Assembly (NCBI GenBank): GCA_036745245.1
Contig: DAIOGN010000002.1
Span: 1 to 64,000, forward strand
DNA: 64,000 nt
Origin: DAIOGN01 sp036745245
Lineage (GTDB): Bacteria > Zixibacteria > MSB-5A5 > JAUVRN01
Direction of reading: 5' to 3'
Below, one piece after another: positions 34,442-42,379 of this stretch. The notes beneath the pieces were generated by a model. It was given only the letters and a program-made list of their open reading frames with translations. It made no database searches and was not told the DNA's origin. The stretch's first letter is position 1. Each line of letters starts with the position of its first letter. The position numbers and the translations under genes are program-made.

Positions 34442-37400
34442 TTAGCGAAGCAGGAGCATCCGCCGGGTCTGAACCTGGTCGCCCGCCTCCAGGCGATAGA
34501 AGTACACGCCCGAAGCCACGTCCCGCCCACGCTCGTCTTTGGCGTTCCAGGTGGTCTCGAACCGACCGGCCGGAAGCGATGCTTCCATGAGCGTGGCCAC
34601 GTCCTGTCCCAGCAGGTTGAAGATGCGCAGCCTGACCTTGGCCGGCAGATCCAGCGTGAATGAAATGTGCGTCTGCGGGTTGAACGGATTGGGCGTGTTG
34701 GGGTGCAACTCAAACGAGACCGGGCCGATCGGCTGTTCGTGAACTGCCACGCTCTCCGTGATTGCTTCATAACGGGAGCGCGCGAGTTGCGTGTTTTGCA
34801 CCAGCCGCGCGAGGCCGTCTTCAGACCCAACGATGGCAAAGGCGATCTGCACGGTATCGCCCGGGGCCGGAAGCGACAGCGGCCCAGTGCCCACGAACGT
34901 CCCCGCATCGCCCAAACCGCCAGAAGGTATAGCACCCGGCCCGATTCCGCCCGAAAGGTAGCTCCACTTTGCGCTGTCCGTCAGCGTCGTCTCGAAGGTG
35001 GTGGGTGCATAGAAGTCCATCTGCGCGTTGATGGCGCGATAGGCCGTCGCGCCCGTGGAAGACACTACGGCCACACCGCGATACGGCCCAGCGGCCGCCT
35101 GACTCTGATTGAACATGTAGGCGAGATGCTCGCTGGCCGAGAAACCGGTGGAGTCGCTCCCTGCCAGAAATGCCGGGAAGTCACAATCGTGCAGGATTCC
35201 GGCGTACAGCCCGCTCAATGCCCCGCCCGACGTATTTTGCAGCGTGTAGATCACCAGTACATAGCCCTGATCGGTGCCCGCCGGGAAGACGAGCGTCCAC
35301 TGCTTCACCGTCAAGCCGATGGGGTTTTCCGCCGCCCCGTCATTGAACTCCGAGAGCGTGGTCTGGAACGCGGTTTCGAGATTGGCCACCTGAAGGAGCG
35401 CGCCCCCCGCATCGGGGATGAAGTCAGCGTCTGTAACCTGCATGCCCGACTCGGCGCCGCCCGACCTGCGGGCCGCATCCGACACCTGGTTTGGACCCAC
35501 GCCAATCACCAGCGCCGCCTCCGCCAGGTGGTTGGTGAGATTGGGATCCACGAGGAAACCCACACCCCCCTCCGGGTAATAGCTGTCAGTCGACAAGCCG
35601 TACTGCCCGTAGTTGGTGACAGTGAATTGTAGAAATGTGTTGTCGTGAGTGAACTGCGACTTAAACGGCGCAGGCTCGGTGTAGTACACGAGCGGATCGA
35701 CCTGCAGGAATCCCACGGCCGCCAGAGCCACCGACAGATTGAGTGGCTGACCCACGGGCGTCCCGGCATCCACCACGAATCGCAGCGGACCCGCGGTGGC
35801 CCAGGCCTGTGCAGCGAGAATCCCGAGGTTCACCGAGTCGGCGAGCAGGGTGACATACGGACCTGTGGGAAGAATCTTGACGAACGCCCCCGTGGCGGGT
35901 GACTCGGACCGGTTTCGCACGCGCAAGTAGAGCGTCACGGTGTCTCCCGCATGAAGGCTGTCACCTGTGCCGGAGGCCGGTAATCCCGCAGCCACGAGCA
36001 GGGATTCGCCCTCCACCCGCAGGTCAGGTCCGCCCATGAGAATCGAGAGCGAATCCGCCGCCGCGGGCAGATTGATGAGGCCCCTGCCGTGCGTGTTGTC
36101 TTCTCCCGGGATGCCCTTGTCGATGGCCGAAACGAACAACGCGTTCTTGATCTCTGCCGGCGTGGCGTTGGGAGCCAGCTGGCGAAGCACGGCGGCGGCC
36201 CCGGCCACGTGCGGCGAGGCCATCGACGTGCCTGAGAGCGGGCCGTACAAACTGTCGTTGCCGCGGTAGCAGGAACGGATGACCACGCCGGGGGCCACGA
36301 CTTCGGGCTTGATGTTGTCCCCCGGGCAGGGAGTGGGACCGCGACTGGACGAAGGAGAAATCGCGTCGCCCGAGATGCTGTAGCTGCCCACTGCGAAGTT
36401 GGTTCCGAACACCGTGCCCGAGTTGGCCGGATAGCCGATCGTGCCCGCGCCCGACCCTTCGTTGCCCGCGGCCCAGATCACGATCACGCCCAGGTCTTCG
36501 AGATGCGTGATGATGCCGTCCATGATGTCGTTACACGGGTACACGATGCCCTGGATGGCGAACCGCCAGGAGCAATTCATCACGTCGGGGACGTCGCCTG
36601 TGGTGTTGGGGTTGCCATCGGGATCGGCCGCCCACTCGAGGCAGCGGATCAGGTCCATCGTGGTGAGGTTGGCTCCGCCGATGCCAAAGGCCGCAATCCA
36701 CTGCGCCTCGGGCGCCACGCCCACCGTGTCGCCGCGCACAGGGTCGGCGCCGCAGATCGTGCCCATGGTGTGCGAGCCGTGATTGGTGGGACTGTTGCCG
36801 ATGTCCGCCGGAAACGTGGTGAGACCGCGCGGATCCAACCAGGCGTGCCACCAGGGCACGGACAGCCCCCGCCAGCGCGCGGCCAGGGCGAAATGCGTGC
36901 CGCGTACACCGGTGTCGATGCCGCAGACGAGGCGTCCGCGGCCGGTGTATCCCTGCGCCCACAGCACGGGCGCGCCGATGGCAACCAGGCCATTCTCCAC
37001 GGTGGCGGCGGACGGTGCGGGCACCTCGGGGGCATCGATCTCTACAGGTGGCAGAAAGCGCACTGCGGCCACGTCGGGCCGCGCCGAAAGCTCCGTGATA
37101 AGTTCGGGAGTGGCCTCGAGTCCTACCACGTTGTCGATCCAGAAGTGATGCACTCCGCGTGCGCGACCTGCGCGGTTCTCCTCCAACAGATGAGTCTTGA
37201 GGTCTCCCTGTGAACGCTGCGCACGCTCCTGGAGTTGTGACAGCACCCGGCTGTGTTGTGCGGCCCGATTGCGTTCACGGACCAGGTTGGCCTGCGGGGC
37301 GGTGTAGCCTGGGTCGGCCACTTCCACAAGAATCGGAATGAACTCGGACGCAGAAGCAACGCGGAGTTGGTCCTGGAGCGCGGGGTCGAGCTGTGCGGCG

Positions 37401-37492
37401 CCAAAGGCGGTGGCCGCCGACAGGAGGCAGAGCAGAAGTACGGAGAGACTCAAAACGGTCGCCGCGATCGGGCGAGTGCTACGCTCAGCCAA
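34442..37492 (-). CDS. Subtilisin-like (S8) secreted protease with FlgD-like C-terminal domain
   Basis: A 1016-residue exported protease with a signal peptide (residues 1-30) and a propeptide-like segment (about 45-150, FIPILVEVADPGYTAP ... DVAAVRFLPPVE). The S8 catalytic triad is Asp193 (GIDTG), His238 (NHGSHTMGT) and Ser423 (GTSMASPHVAG), with oxyanion Asn344 (AAGNEG). C-terminal beta domains follow (LHAGDTVTLYLRVRNRSESP), then a FlgD-like terminal domain (NTPNPFNPQTHISFTLDL, LLGQDVATL, RRMLLLR) as used for surface or type-IX-style export. It overlaps the YbjQ gene by 8 bases. Likely role: extracellular protein degradation or maturation of surface proteins. Confidence 0.93.
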   Translation of the reverse strand: MAERSTRPIAATVLSLSVLLLCLLSAATAFGAAQLDPALQDQLRVASASEFIPILVEVADPGYTAPQANLVRERNRAAQHSRVLSQLQERAQRSQGDLKTHLLEENRAGRARGVHHFWIDNVVGLEATPELITELSARPDVAAVRFLPPVEIDAPEVPAPSAATVENGLVAIGAPVLWAQGYTGRGRLVCGIDTGVRGTHFALAARWRGLSVPWWHAWLDPRGLTTFPADIGNSPTNHGSHTMGTICGADPVRGDTVGVAPEAQWIAAFGIGGANLTTMDLIRCLEWAADPDGNPNTTGDVPDVMNCSWRFAIQGIVYPCNDIMDGIITHLEDLGVIVIWAAGNEGSGAGTIGYPANSGTVFGTNFAVGSYSISGDAISPSSSRGPTPCPGDNIKPEVVAPGVVIRSCYRGNDSLYGPLSGTSMASPHVAGAAAVLRQLAPNATPAEIKNALFVSAIDKGIPGEDNTHGRGLINLPAAADSLSILMGGPDLRVEGESLLVAAGLPASGTGDSLHAGDTVTLYLRVRNRSESPATGAFVKILPTGPYVTLLADSVNLGILAAQAWATAGPLRFVVDAGTPVGQPLNLSVALAAVGFLQVDPLVYYTEPAPFKSQFTHDNTFLQFTVTNYGQYGLSTDSYYPEGGVGFLVDPNLTNHLAEAALVIGVGPNQVSDAARRSGGAESGMQVTDADFIPDAGGALLQVANLETAFQTTLSEFNDGAAENPIGLTVKQWTLVFPAGTDQGYVLVIYTLQNTSGGALSGLYAGILHDCDFPAFLAGSDSTGFSASEHLAYMFNQSQAAAGPYRGVAVVSSTGATAYRAINAQMDFYAPTTFETTLTDSAKWSYLSGGIGPGAIPSGGLGDAGTFVGTGPLSLPAPGDTVQIAFAIVGSEDGLARLVQNTQLARSRYEAITESVAVHEQPIGPVSFELHPNTPNPFNPQTHISFTLDLPAKVRLRIFNLLGQDVATLMEASLPAGRFETTWNAKDERGRDVASGVYFYRLEAGDQVQTRRMLLLR

Positions 37493-37799
37493 CCTTCACC
37501 GCCGTTCCGGACACCGTGACCATGAGCATTCCTTCGCGGATCACCTCGTAATCGAGATCGATTCCCACCACCGCATTGGCGCCGCGCTCCCGCGCCGAAT
37601 CTTCGGCTTCCAGAAGTGCGATCTGCCTGGCCTTTGCCAGTTCCTTTTCGTAAGCCGCCGAGCGGCCGCCCACGATGTCGGTGATGGACGCAAACAGGTC
37701 GCGGAACACGTTGGCGCCCAGAATGGCTTCGCCCGTGACGATGCCGAGGTATTCCCGGATCGGGCGTCCCTCGAGGGTGGGGGTAGTGGACAGGATCAT
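37485..37799 (-). CDS. YbjQ/UPF0145 family protein
   Basis: A 104-residue protein matching the YbjQ family throughout: MILSTTPTLEGRPIREYLG, EAILGANVFRDLFASITDIV, GGRSAAYEKEL, ARERGANAVVGIDLDYEVI. These pentameric cytosolic proteins are called putative heavy-metal-binding proteins, though their role is not settled. Length is normal. It overlaps the following protease by 8 bases, so the two are probably cotranscribed. Confidence 0.9.
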   Translation of the reverse strand: MILSTTPTLEGRPIREYLGIVTGEAILGANVFRDLFASITDIVGGRSAAYEKELAKARQIALLEAEDSARERGANAVVGIDLDYEVIREGMLMVTVSGTAVKVG

Positions 37800-37871
37800 A
37801 TCTTGAGCAGCTCCTGCTTCCTTATAGTAGGTGACTCGCGCGGCGGCCCGGAATTCCGGCCGGGGACAAAC

Positions 37872-39233
37872 TCAGCGGGCCATCTCCTCCAGGAGGTGGG
37901 CGGAGGTGAGGATGCCCTTCTGATAGTCGTCGAGGGTGTACTTTTCGTTGGGTGAGTGCAGATTGTCGTCGTTCTGACCATACCCGATGAGAATGGTGTC
38001 GATGCCCAGCACCTTCTTGAATGTGGACACGACGGGAATGGTGCCTCCTTCGCGCGTGAAGAGGGGCGCCTTGCCGAAGCCGCGCGTGACCGCGCGGGTG
38101 GCCGCTTCCACGTAGGGGCCCACGATCGGCACCACAGAAGGAAACGCACCTTCGTACCGCTTCACCGTGACTTTGGCCGTGGTGGGCTTCAGGGTCTCGA
38201 TGAACTTCTCGAACAGATCAGCGATCTTCTCAGGATTCTGATTGGGGACGAGGCGCATCGACACCTTGGCGCCGGCCCAGGCCGGCAGCACCGTCTTGGG
38301 ACCTTCGCCCATGTACCCTCCGAAGATTCCGTTGATTTCGAAGGTGGGGCGGGCCCAGCGACGCTCGAGCGTGGAGAACCCTTCTTCGCCGAAGTGCGCA
38401 GGCACGCCGAGATTCTCGCGATCGGCCTCGTCGGAAAAGGGCACCTTGCTCATGAGATCGCGCTCCCTCTGATCGACAGCGAGCACGTCGTCGTAAAAGC
38501 CGGGAATCTGCACGCGTCCCCTGTCGTCCTTGCAGCGCGCCAGGATCCTGGCGAGCACTTCCGCCGGATTGGCCACGGAACCACCGTAGGCGCCGGAATG
38601 AAGGTCGCGGTTGGGACCGTCCACGCGGACCTCCAGGTAGGCGAGACCACGAAGCCCGTACGTGATCGCCGGCTGGTTGGGTCCGGCCATGGCCGAATCG
38701 GAGACAATCACCACGTCGGCCTTGAGCATCGCCGCGTTCTTGCGAATGAACTCTTCGAGGTGCCTCGAGGAAATCTCCTCTTCCCCTTCGATCAGTAGCT
38801 TCACGTTCACCGGCAGCTTCTGGTTCTGTTTGAGGTGCGCCTCGATGCCCTTCACGTGCGCATAGAACTGTCCCTTGTTATCCGACGAGCCTCGCGCGAA
38901 CAGTTTGCCGTTTCTGATCTCCGGCTGAAACGGAGGCGATTCCCACAGGTTGAGCGGATCGGGCGGCTGTACATCATAGTGCCCGTAGATCAGCACGGTG
39001 GGTTGGCGGGGGGCGCCGAGCCATTCGGCGTACACCAGCGGATGGCCGCCCGTCTCCATTTTCCTGGCCTCGAGCCCGAGGCTCTTGAAGTGCGCGGCCA
39101 GGTAGTCGGCGCACTTCTCGATGTCGCTCTTGTGCGCTGAGTCGGCCGACACCGACGGAAACTTCAACAGTTCCACCAGCTCGTCCACGTAGCGCTGGCG
39201 GTTGTTCTGAATGTAGGTGCTGACGTCTGACAC
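37872..39233 (-). CDS. M20 family metallopeptidase (dipeptidase)
   Basis: A 453-residue cytosolic zinc peptidase. The GTG at 39233 is chosen because GAGGAG sits 7 bases upstream; the longer reading lacks support. Motifs: IYGHYDVQPPDP (metal His/Asp), ARGSSDNKGQF (bridging Asp), IEGEEEISS (catalytic Glu pair), VSDSAM, a lid domain containing NRDLHSGAYGG, and a final metal His in DNLHSPNEKY. This is the CNDP-like/ArgE-DapE group of M20 dipeptidases. No substrate information comes from neighbours. Confidence 0.93.
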   Translation of the reverse strand: MSDVSTYIQNNRQRYVDELVELLKFPSVSADSAHKSDIEKCADYLAAHFKSLGLEARKMETGGHPLVYAEWLGAPRQPTVLIYGHYDVQPPDPLNLWESPPFQPEIRNGKLFARGSSDNKGQFYAHVKGIEAHLKQNQKLPVNVKLLIEGEEEISSRHLEEFIRKNAAMLKADVVIVSDSAMAGPNQPAITYGLRGLAYLEVRVDGPNRDLHSGAYGGSVANPAEVLARILARCKDDRGRVQIPGFYDDVLAVDQRERDLMSKVPFSDEADRENLGVPAHFGEEGFSTLERRWARPTFEINGIFGGYMGEGPKTVLPAWAGAKVSMRLVPNQNPEKIADLFEKFIETLKPTTAKVTVKRYEGAFPSVVPIVGPYVEAATRAVTRGFGKAPLFTREGGTIPVVSTFKKVLGIDTILIGYGQNDDNLHSPNEKYTLDDYQKGILTSAHLLEEMAR

Positions 39234-39392
39234 GTTTACACTCCTCGTCGAAAAAGCCGGCATCAACATAGCGTCCCGACCGGATTTGGGCAAGTCTGAG
39301 GCGGGGAAACCGTGTTGCCTGCCCTGCACGCGAAGCGTAGCTTAGGCTTCAGTTTGCGGTTGAAGGTTCACCTTCGGGGACGGGAGGATTCG

Positions 39393-40214
39393 TTGAATAG
39401 GAAGCGCTTGGCAAGACTCGTGATATGCATCGCCGTAGCGGCGACCATGCTTTCTGCTACCGACCGTGCCGTGGCAGCGGAGCTCACAGGCATGGGAGGG
39501 TATCAATTCGGCGGCCAGATCGAGACGTCGGAAGGCGACCTGGAGTTGAACGACGCGGCTGCGTTCTTAGCTGAGATCGAGTTTCCGCTCAAGTTCAAGA
39601 CGGGAACGAGCCTGATGCTGATGTGGGGAGTGCAACCCACCAACCTTCAGTTCGATGCATCGCCGCGAAAGGTAGATATTACGGTTCACTACTGGCACGG
39701 CGGATTGCTCTACAACCTGAGGACCGACAATCCGGCCCTGGTTCCATTTACGCAGGTGGGGCTGGGCGCCACCCAGTTGAATCCCTCAGACGGCGAGAGC
39801 GTTACGAAGTTCTCGTTCGCCTGGGGCGCCGGTCTCAAGTACGCCTTGAATCCCAAAGTGTCCCTCCGGTTTCAGGGGGAGTTGTACGCCACCATGCTCA
39901 CGAGTGATGCCTGGGTGGGAGTGGGTACGGGCGGAGCTAGCGTTGGTCTGGGGGGCAACGCACTGTTGCAGGGTGCCCTCATGGCAGGTGTGACCATCAA
40001 ACTCGGCGGAAAGAAGGGCAAGGAGCCTGCGCCGCCTCCCGCGTCCGAGCCGGCCCCGGCCCAGCCGGCTCCGGCACAACAGCCGCCTCCTCAGGAGCCG
40101 CCAGCGCAGCAGCCGCCCACGGAACAGCCGCCGGCCACGCAGCCTCCGGCCACCGAGCCGCCGGCCACCGAGCCGCCTGCAACGCAGACTACGGGGACGC
40201 CTCCGTCGCGATAG
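39393..40214 (+). CDS. Outer-membrane beta-barrel protein with proline-rich C-terminal tail
   Basis: A 273-residue protein. The TTG at 39393 is favoured because GGGAGG lies 5 bases upstream and a signal peptide follows directly (LARLVICIAVAATMLSAT ... AVAA). Residues about 30-205 show barrel-like alternation (GMGGYQFGGQIETSEGDLEL, SLMLMWGVQPTNLQF, FAWGAGLKYALNPKVSLRFQ). The last ~60 residues are a low-complexity Pro/Ala/Glu/Gln tail with repeated PPATE units, which could span peptidoglycan or face outward. Function unknown. A hairpin with a T-tract follows the gene. Confidence 0.72.
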   Translation: MNRKRLARLVICIAVAATMLSATDRAVAAELTGMGGYQFGGQIETSEGDLELNDAAAFLAEIEFPLKFKTGTSLMLMWGVQPTNLQFDASPRKVDITVHYWHGGLLYNLRTDNPALVPFTQVGLGATQLNPSDGESVTKFSFAWGAGLKYALNPKVSLRFQGELYATMLTSDAWVGVGTGGASVGLGGNALLQGALMAGVTIKLGGKKGKEPAPPPASEPAPAQPAPAQQPPPQEPPAQQPPTEQPPATQPPATEPPATEPPATQTTGTPPSR

Positions 40215-40269
40215 ACGTGTTCAGACCACCCCGATGGGTGGCATTGCAGAAGAATTGAATGTGTAAGAG

Positions 40270-40300
40270 CGGCCGCTTCTCAACGAGGAGCGGCCGTTTT
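40270..40300 (+). terminator. Terminator between convergent genes
   Basis: CGGCCGCT (40270-40277) pairs with AGCGGCCG (40289-40296) across an 11-base loop, followed by TTTT. The 3' arm lies in the last codons of the convergent thiamine pyrophosphokinase gene. Confidence 0.55.
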
Positions 40301-40936
40301 GTTGAGGAATCGATACACGAGCAGGCTTCCGGTTTTGAACGACACCCGTGCAGTGGCGACCATGAGTTCATTGGAGATGCCGTCGCGGCTCCCCATGATG
40401 AGGTCCACTCCTTCGAGCATGTACTTGAGTCCCGAAGTTCTCACGGCCGTTGCGCCGGGCGCGGGCACCAGCGAAATCCTGTCCCCTGGCTGACCCACGA
40501 TGTTGGTACTGGACGGGAAGGCCAGCGTGCCGTCGCCCTGGGCATCGTGCCACACGAACTCCGCCTTGCCGCGGTAGCGGATCATCATACTCACACCGTT
40601 TATCGTGTGATCGATTCGATCCCCCGAAGCGCACACGATCCCGATCTTCTTGGCCCCCAGCTCGAGCGCCAGGAGAACGGCCTTTTCCAGATCCGTGGTG
40701 CTCTGGTCGGTGGAACGGCGGGTCTTGTCGGCGCCCATCGATGCCAGAACTTCAGGCGACACGGAGTCCATATCGCCCACCACGAAGAGCGGCGAAAGCC
40801 CGGCCTCCTTGACTGCGGCGAGTCCGGAATCGGCGGCCAGACATGCTTCATAGCCGGCGGCACACTGTTGCAGGCGCTCGACGCCTACCGGGGCGCCACC
40901 CCCCACCACGAGCACCGATTGCACTTTGTCGTTCAA
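40280..40936 (-). CDS. thiN: Thiamine pyrophosphokinase
   Basis: A 218-residue enzyme converting thiamine and ATP to thiamine pyrophosphate and AMP. Family motifs are present: LAADSGLAAV, FVVGDMDSVSP (Mg/ATP-binding aspartates), STDQSTTDLEKAV, GDRIDHTING and a C-terminal thiamine-binding region (ISLVPAPGA; SRDGISNELM). It is the last gene of the riboswitch-controlled operon and overlaps the symporter gene by 4 bases (ATGA). In this context it traps imported thiamine as the cofactor. Confidence 0.92.
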   Translation of the reverse strand: MNDKVQSVLVVGGGAPVGVERLQQCAAGYEACLAADSGLAAVKEAGLSPLFVVGDMDSVSPEVLASMGADKTRRSTDQSTTDLEKAVLLALELGAKKIGIVCASGDRIDHTINGVSMMIRYRGKAEFVWHDAQGDGTLAFPSSTNIVGQPGDRISLVPAPGATAVRTSGLKYMLEGVDLIMGSRDGISNELMVATARVSFKTGSLLVYRFLNKTAAPR

Positions 40937-42366
40937 GTCCCCACCTCCCTTTCAGCGATTCTATGCAATGTGCCACCTTCCCGCCCCAGCAGCCAGATGA
41001 GAAGTGAAGTTCCCAGACCCACATAAATCCCCGGAACTGCAAACCACGAAGATGTGTGCCCCGCCCCTCGCACCAGCTCCCAGGTGAGCGCCGCGCCTCC
41101 GGCCAGCACGATGTTCAACAGAGCCGCGGACGGTTTGAAGCGATGCCTCGACGAAAACGTGGTGAGCACCGGCAAAAGCAGGGCCGGTGTGGACACGCTG
41201 CCCACGATGTACCAGAGACCCACCACCGACTGAAAGTAAAGCGCCAGCACGACGGCGAGCAGCGCCACCACCCAGAGCGCGCGTCGGGAATACGTAAGCC
41301 CCACGTCGGTGTTCCGCCGCGAGTCATTGAGCCACAGGTCTCGTCCCCCCGTCACGGCCGACACGAACATGTACGATTCCACGGTAGACATGACTACGGC
41401 AAAGAGCGTGATCCAGAAGAACCCCAGAAGCCCCGCGGGCAGGAAGTCCACGGCCAGCCGGGGAAAGGCGGAGACCGGGTCGTCCAGGTGCGTGTACAGC
41501 GCGGCGGCATACAGGCCGCATGTCGTGGTGAGCAGATCGAACACCAGCCAGAAGCACACCGACACCAGAATGCCGCGCCGGGCGGTGGCGTGGTCCTGCG
41601 CGGCGTAGCAGCGCTGGTAGAAGGCCGGTTCGATGAGAGTGGCCAGGGCGATGAAATACCACACTGCGATGTCGCCCCAGGCCTGACCGCCGGTCACCTG
41701 TTTGTGAGTAGCCGGCAGGCGATCCCACAGCGACCAAAGGGGCCCGGCGTCCAGCCAGAGTACGATGACCAGCACGATGAAGCCCGCGAACATGAGCGAG
41801 AACTGAATGAAGTCCGTCTTCAGCACGGCACGGAAACCGCCGCGGTACACGTATGCTACCGACAGGAGCGTGCCAAGCACCACGGACACGGGGAGCGGCC
41901 AGCCGAAGAGCATTCCCACCAGCACGCCGAGCATCAGTACGTACGCGGCGGGCAGCGAAGCCACGAACACCACGAAGGCGCCGGCGCGCGCCACCTTCGG
42001 CCCGTAGGCCGACAGCAGTTGGTCCGGCAGGTTGTAGTAGTTGGTCTTGCGTGCTTTGGAAGCGAGGAACACTGCGAACAGAAGCGCGGCCACATAGTAC
42101 GGCAGTCCGAACACGAACCAGTTGGCCAGGCCGTATGTGTACGAATACTCGCTCACGCCAAGGATGCCACCATACCAGGTGGTGACGAGCGTCATCACGA
42201 ATGCGGGAAGAGTGAGCCTGCGACCGGCGAGAAGGTAGTCGGCGGCGTCGGTGCTGCGCTTGGCCACCTTGAAGCCGAGGGCCGGCACCACGATCGCATA
42301 CGCCGCCACCACCAGCCAGTCGACCCAGTGCATGCGGGCCACGAGGCTCTCGGCCAGGGGATTCAT
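40933..42366 (-). CDS. Sodium:solute symporter, predicted thiamine transporter (ThiV-like)
   Basis: A 477-residue inner-membrane protein with about 13 hydrophobic helices and SSS-family features: AAYAIVVPALGFKVAKRSTD, DYLLAGRRLTLPAFVMTLVT, YNLPDQLLSAYGPKVARAGA, YRGGFRAVLKTDFIQF. It lies between the TonB receptor (13 bases upstream) and thiamine pyrophosphokinase (4-base overlap), all behind a TPP riboswitch. The family uses the sodium gradient to import small solutes; thiamine or a precursor is inferred from the operon, not from the protein. SSS proteins under TPP-riboswitch control are known (ThiV); Bacteroidetes more often use PnuT at this position. Confidence 0.88.
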   Translation of the reverse strand: MNPLAESLVARMHWVDWLVVAAYAIVVPALGFKVAKRSTDAADYLLAGRRLTLPAFVMTLVTTWYGGILGVSEYSYTYGLANWFVFGLPYYVAALLFAVFLASKARKTNYYNLPDQLLSAYGPKVARAGAFVVFVASLPAAYVLMLGVLVGMLFGWPLPVSVVLGTLLSVAYVYRGGFRAVLKTDFIQFSLMFAGFIVLVIVLWLDAGPLWSLWDRLPATHKQVTGGQAWGDIAVWYFIALATLIEPAFYQRCYAAQDHATARRGILVSVCFWLVFDLLTTTCGLYAAALYTHLDDPVSAFPRLAVDFLPAGLLGFFWITLFAVVMSTVESYMFVSAVTGGRDLWLNDSRRNTDVGLTYSRRALWVVALLAVVLALYFQSVVGLWYIVGSVSTPALLLPVLTTFSSRHRFKPSAALLNIVLAGGAALTWELVRGAGHTSSWFAVPGIYVGLGTSLLIWLLGREGGTLHRIAEREVGT

Positions 42367-42379
42367 GTGGAGCGTCTGC

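Noticed and set aside
40030..40200. Short tandem repeat in the barrel gene
   Set aside because: It encodes the in-frame proline-rich PPATE tail; low-complexity protein rather than a mobile or regulatory repeat.
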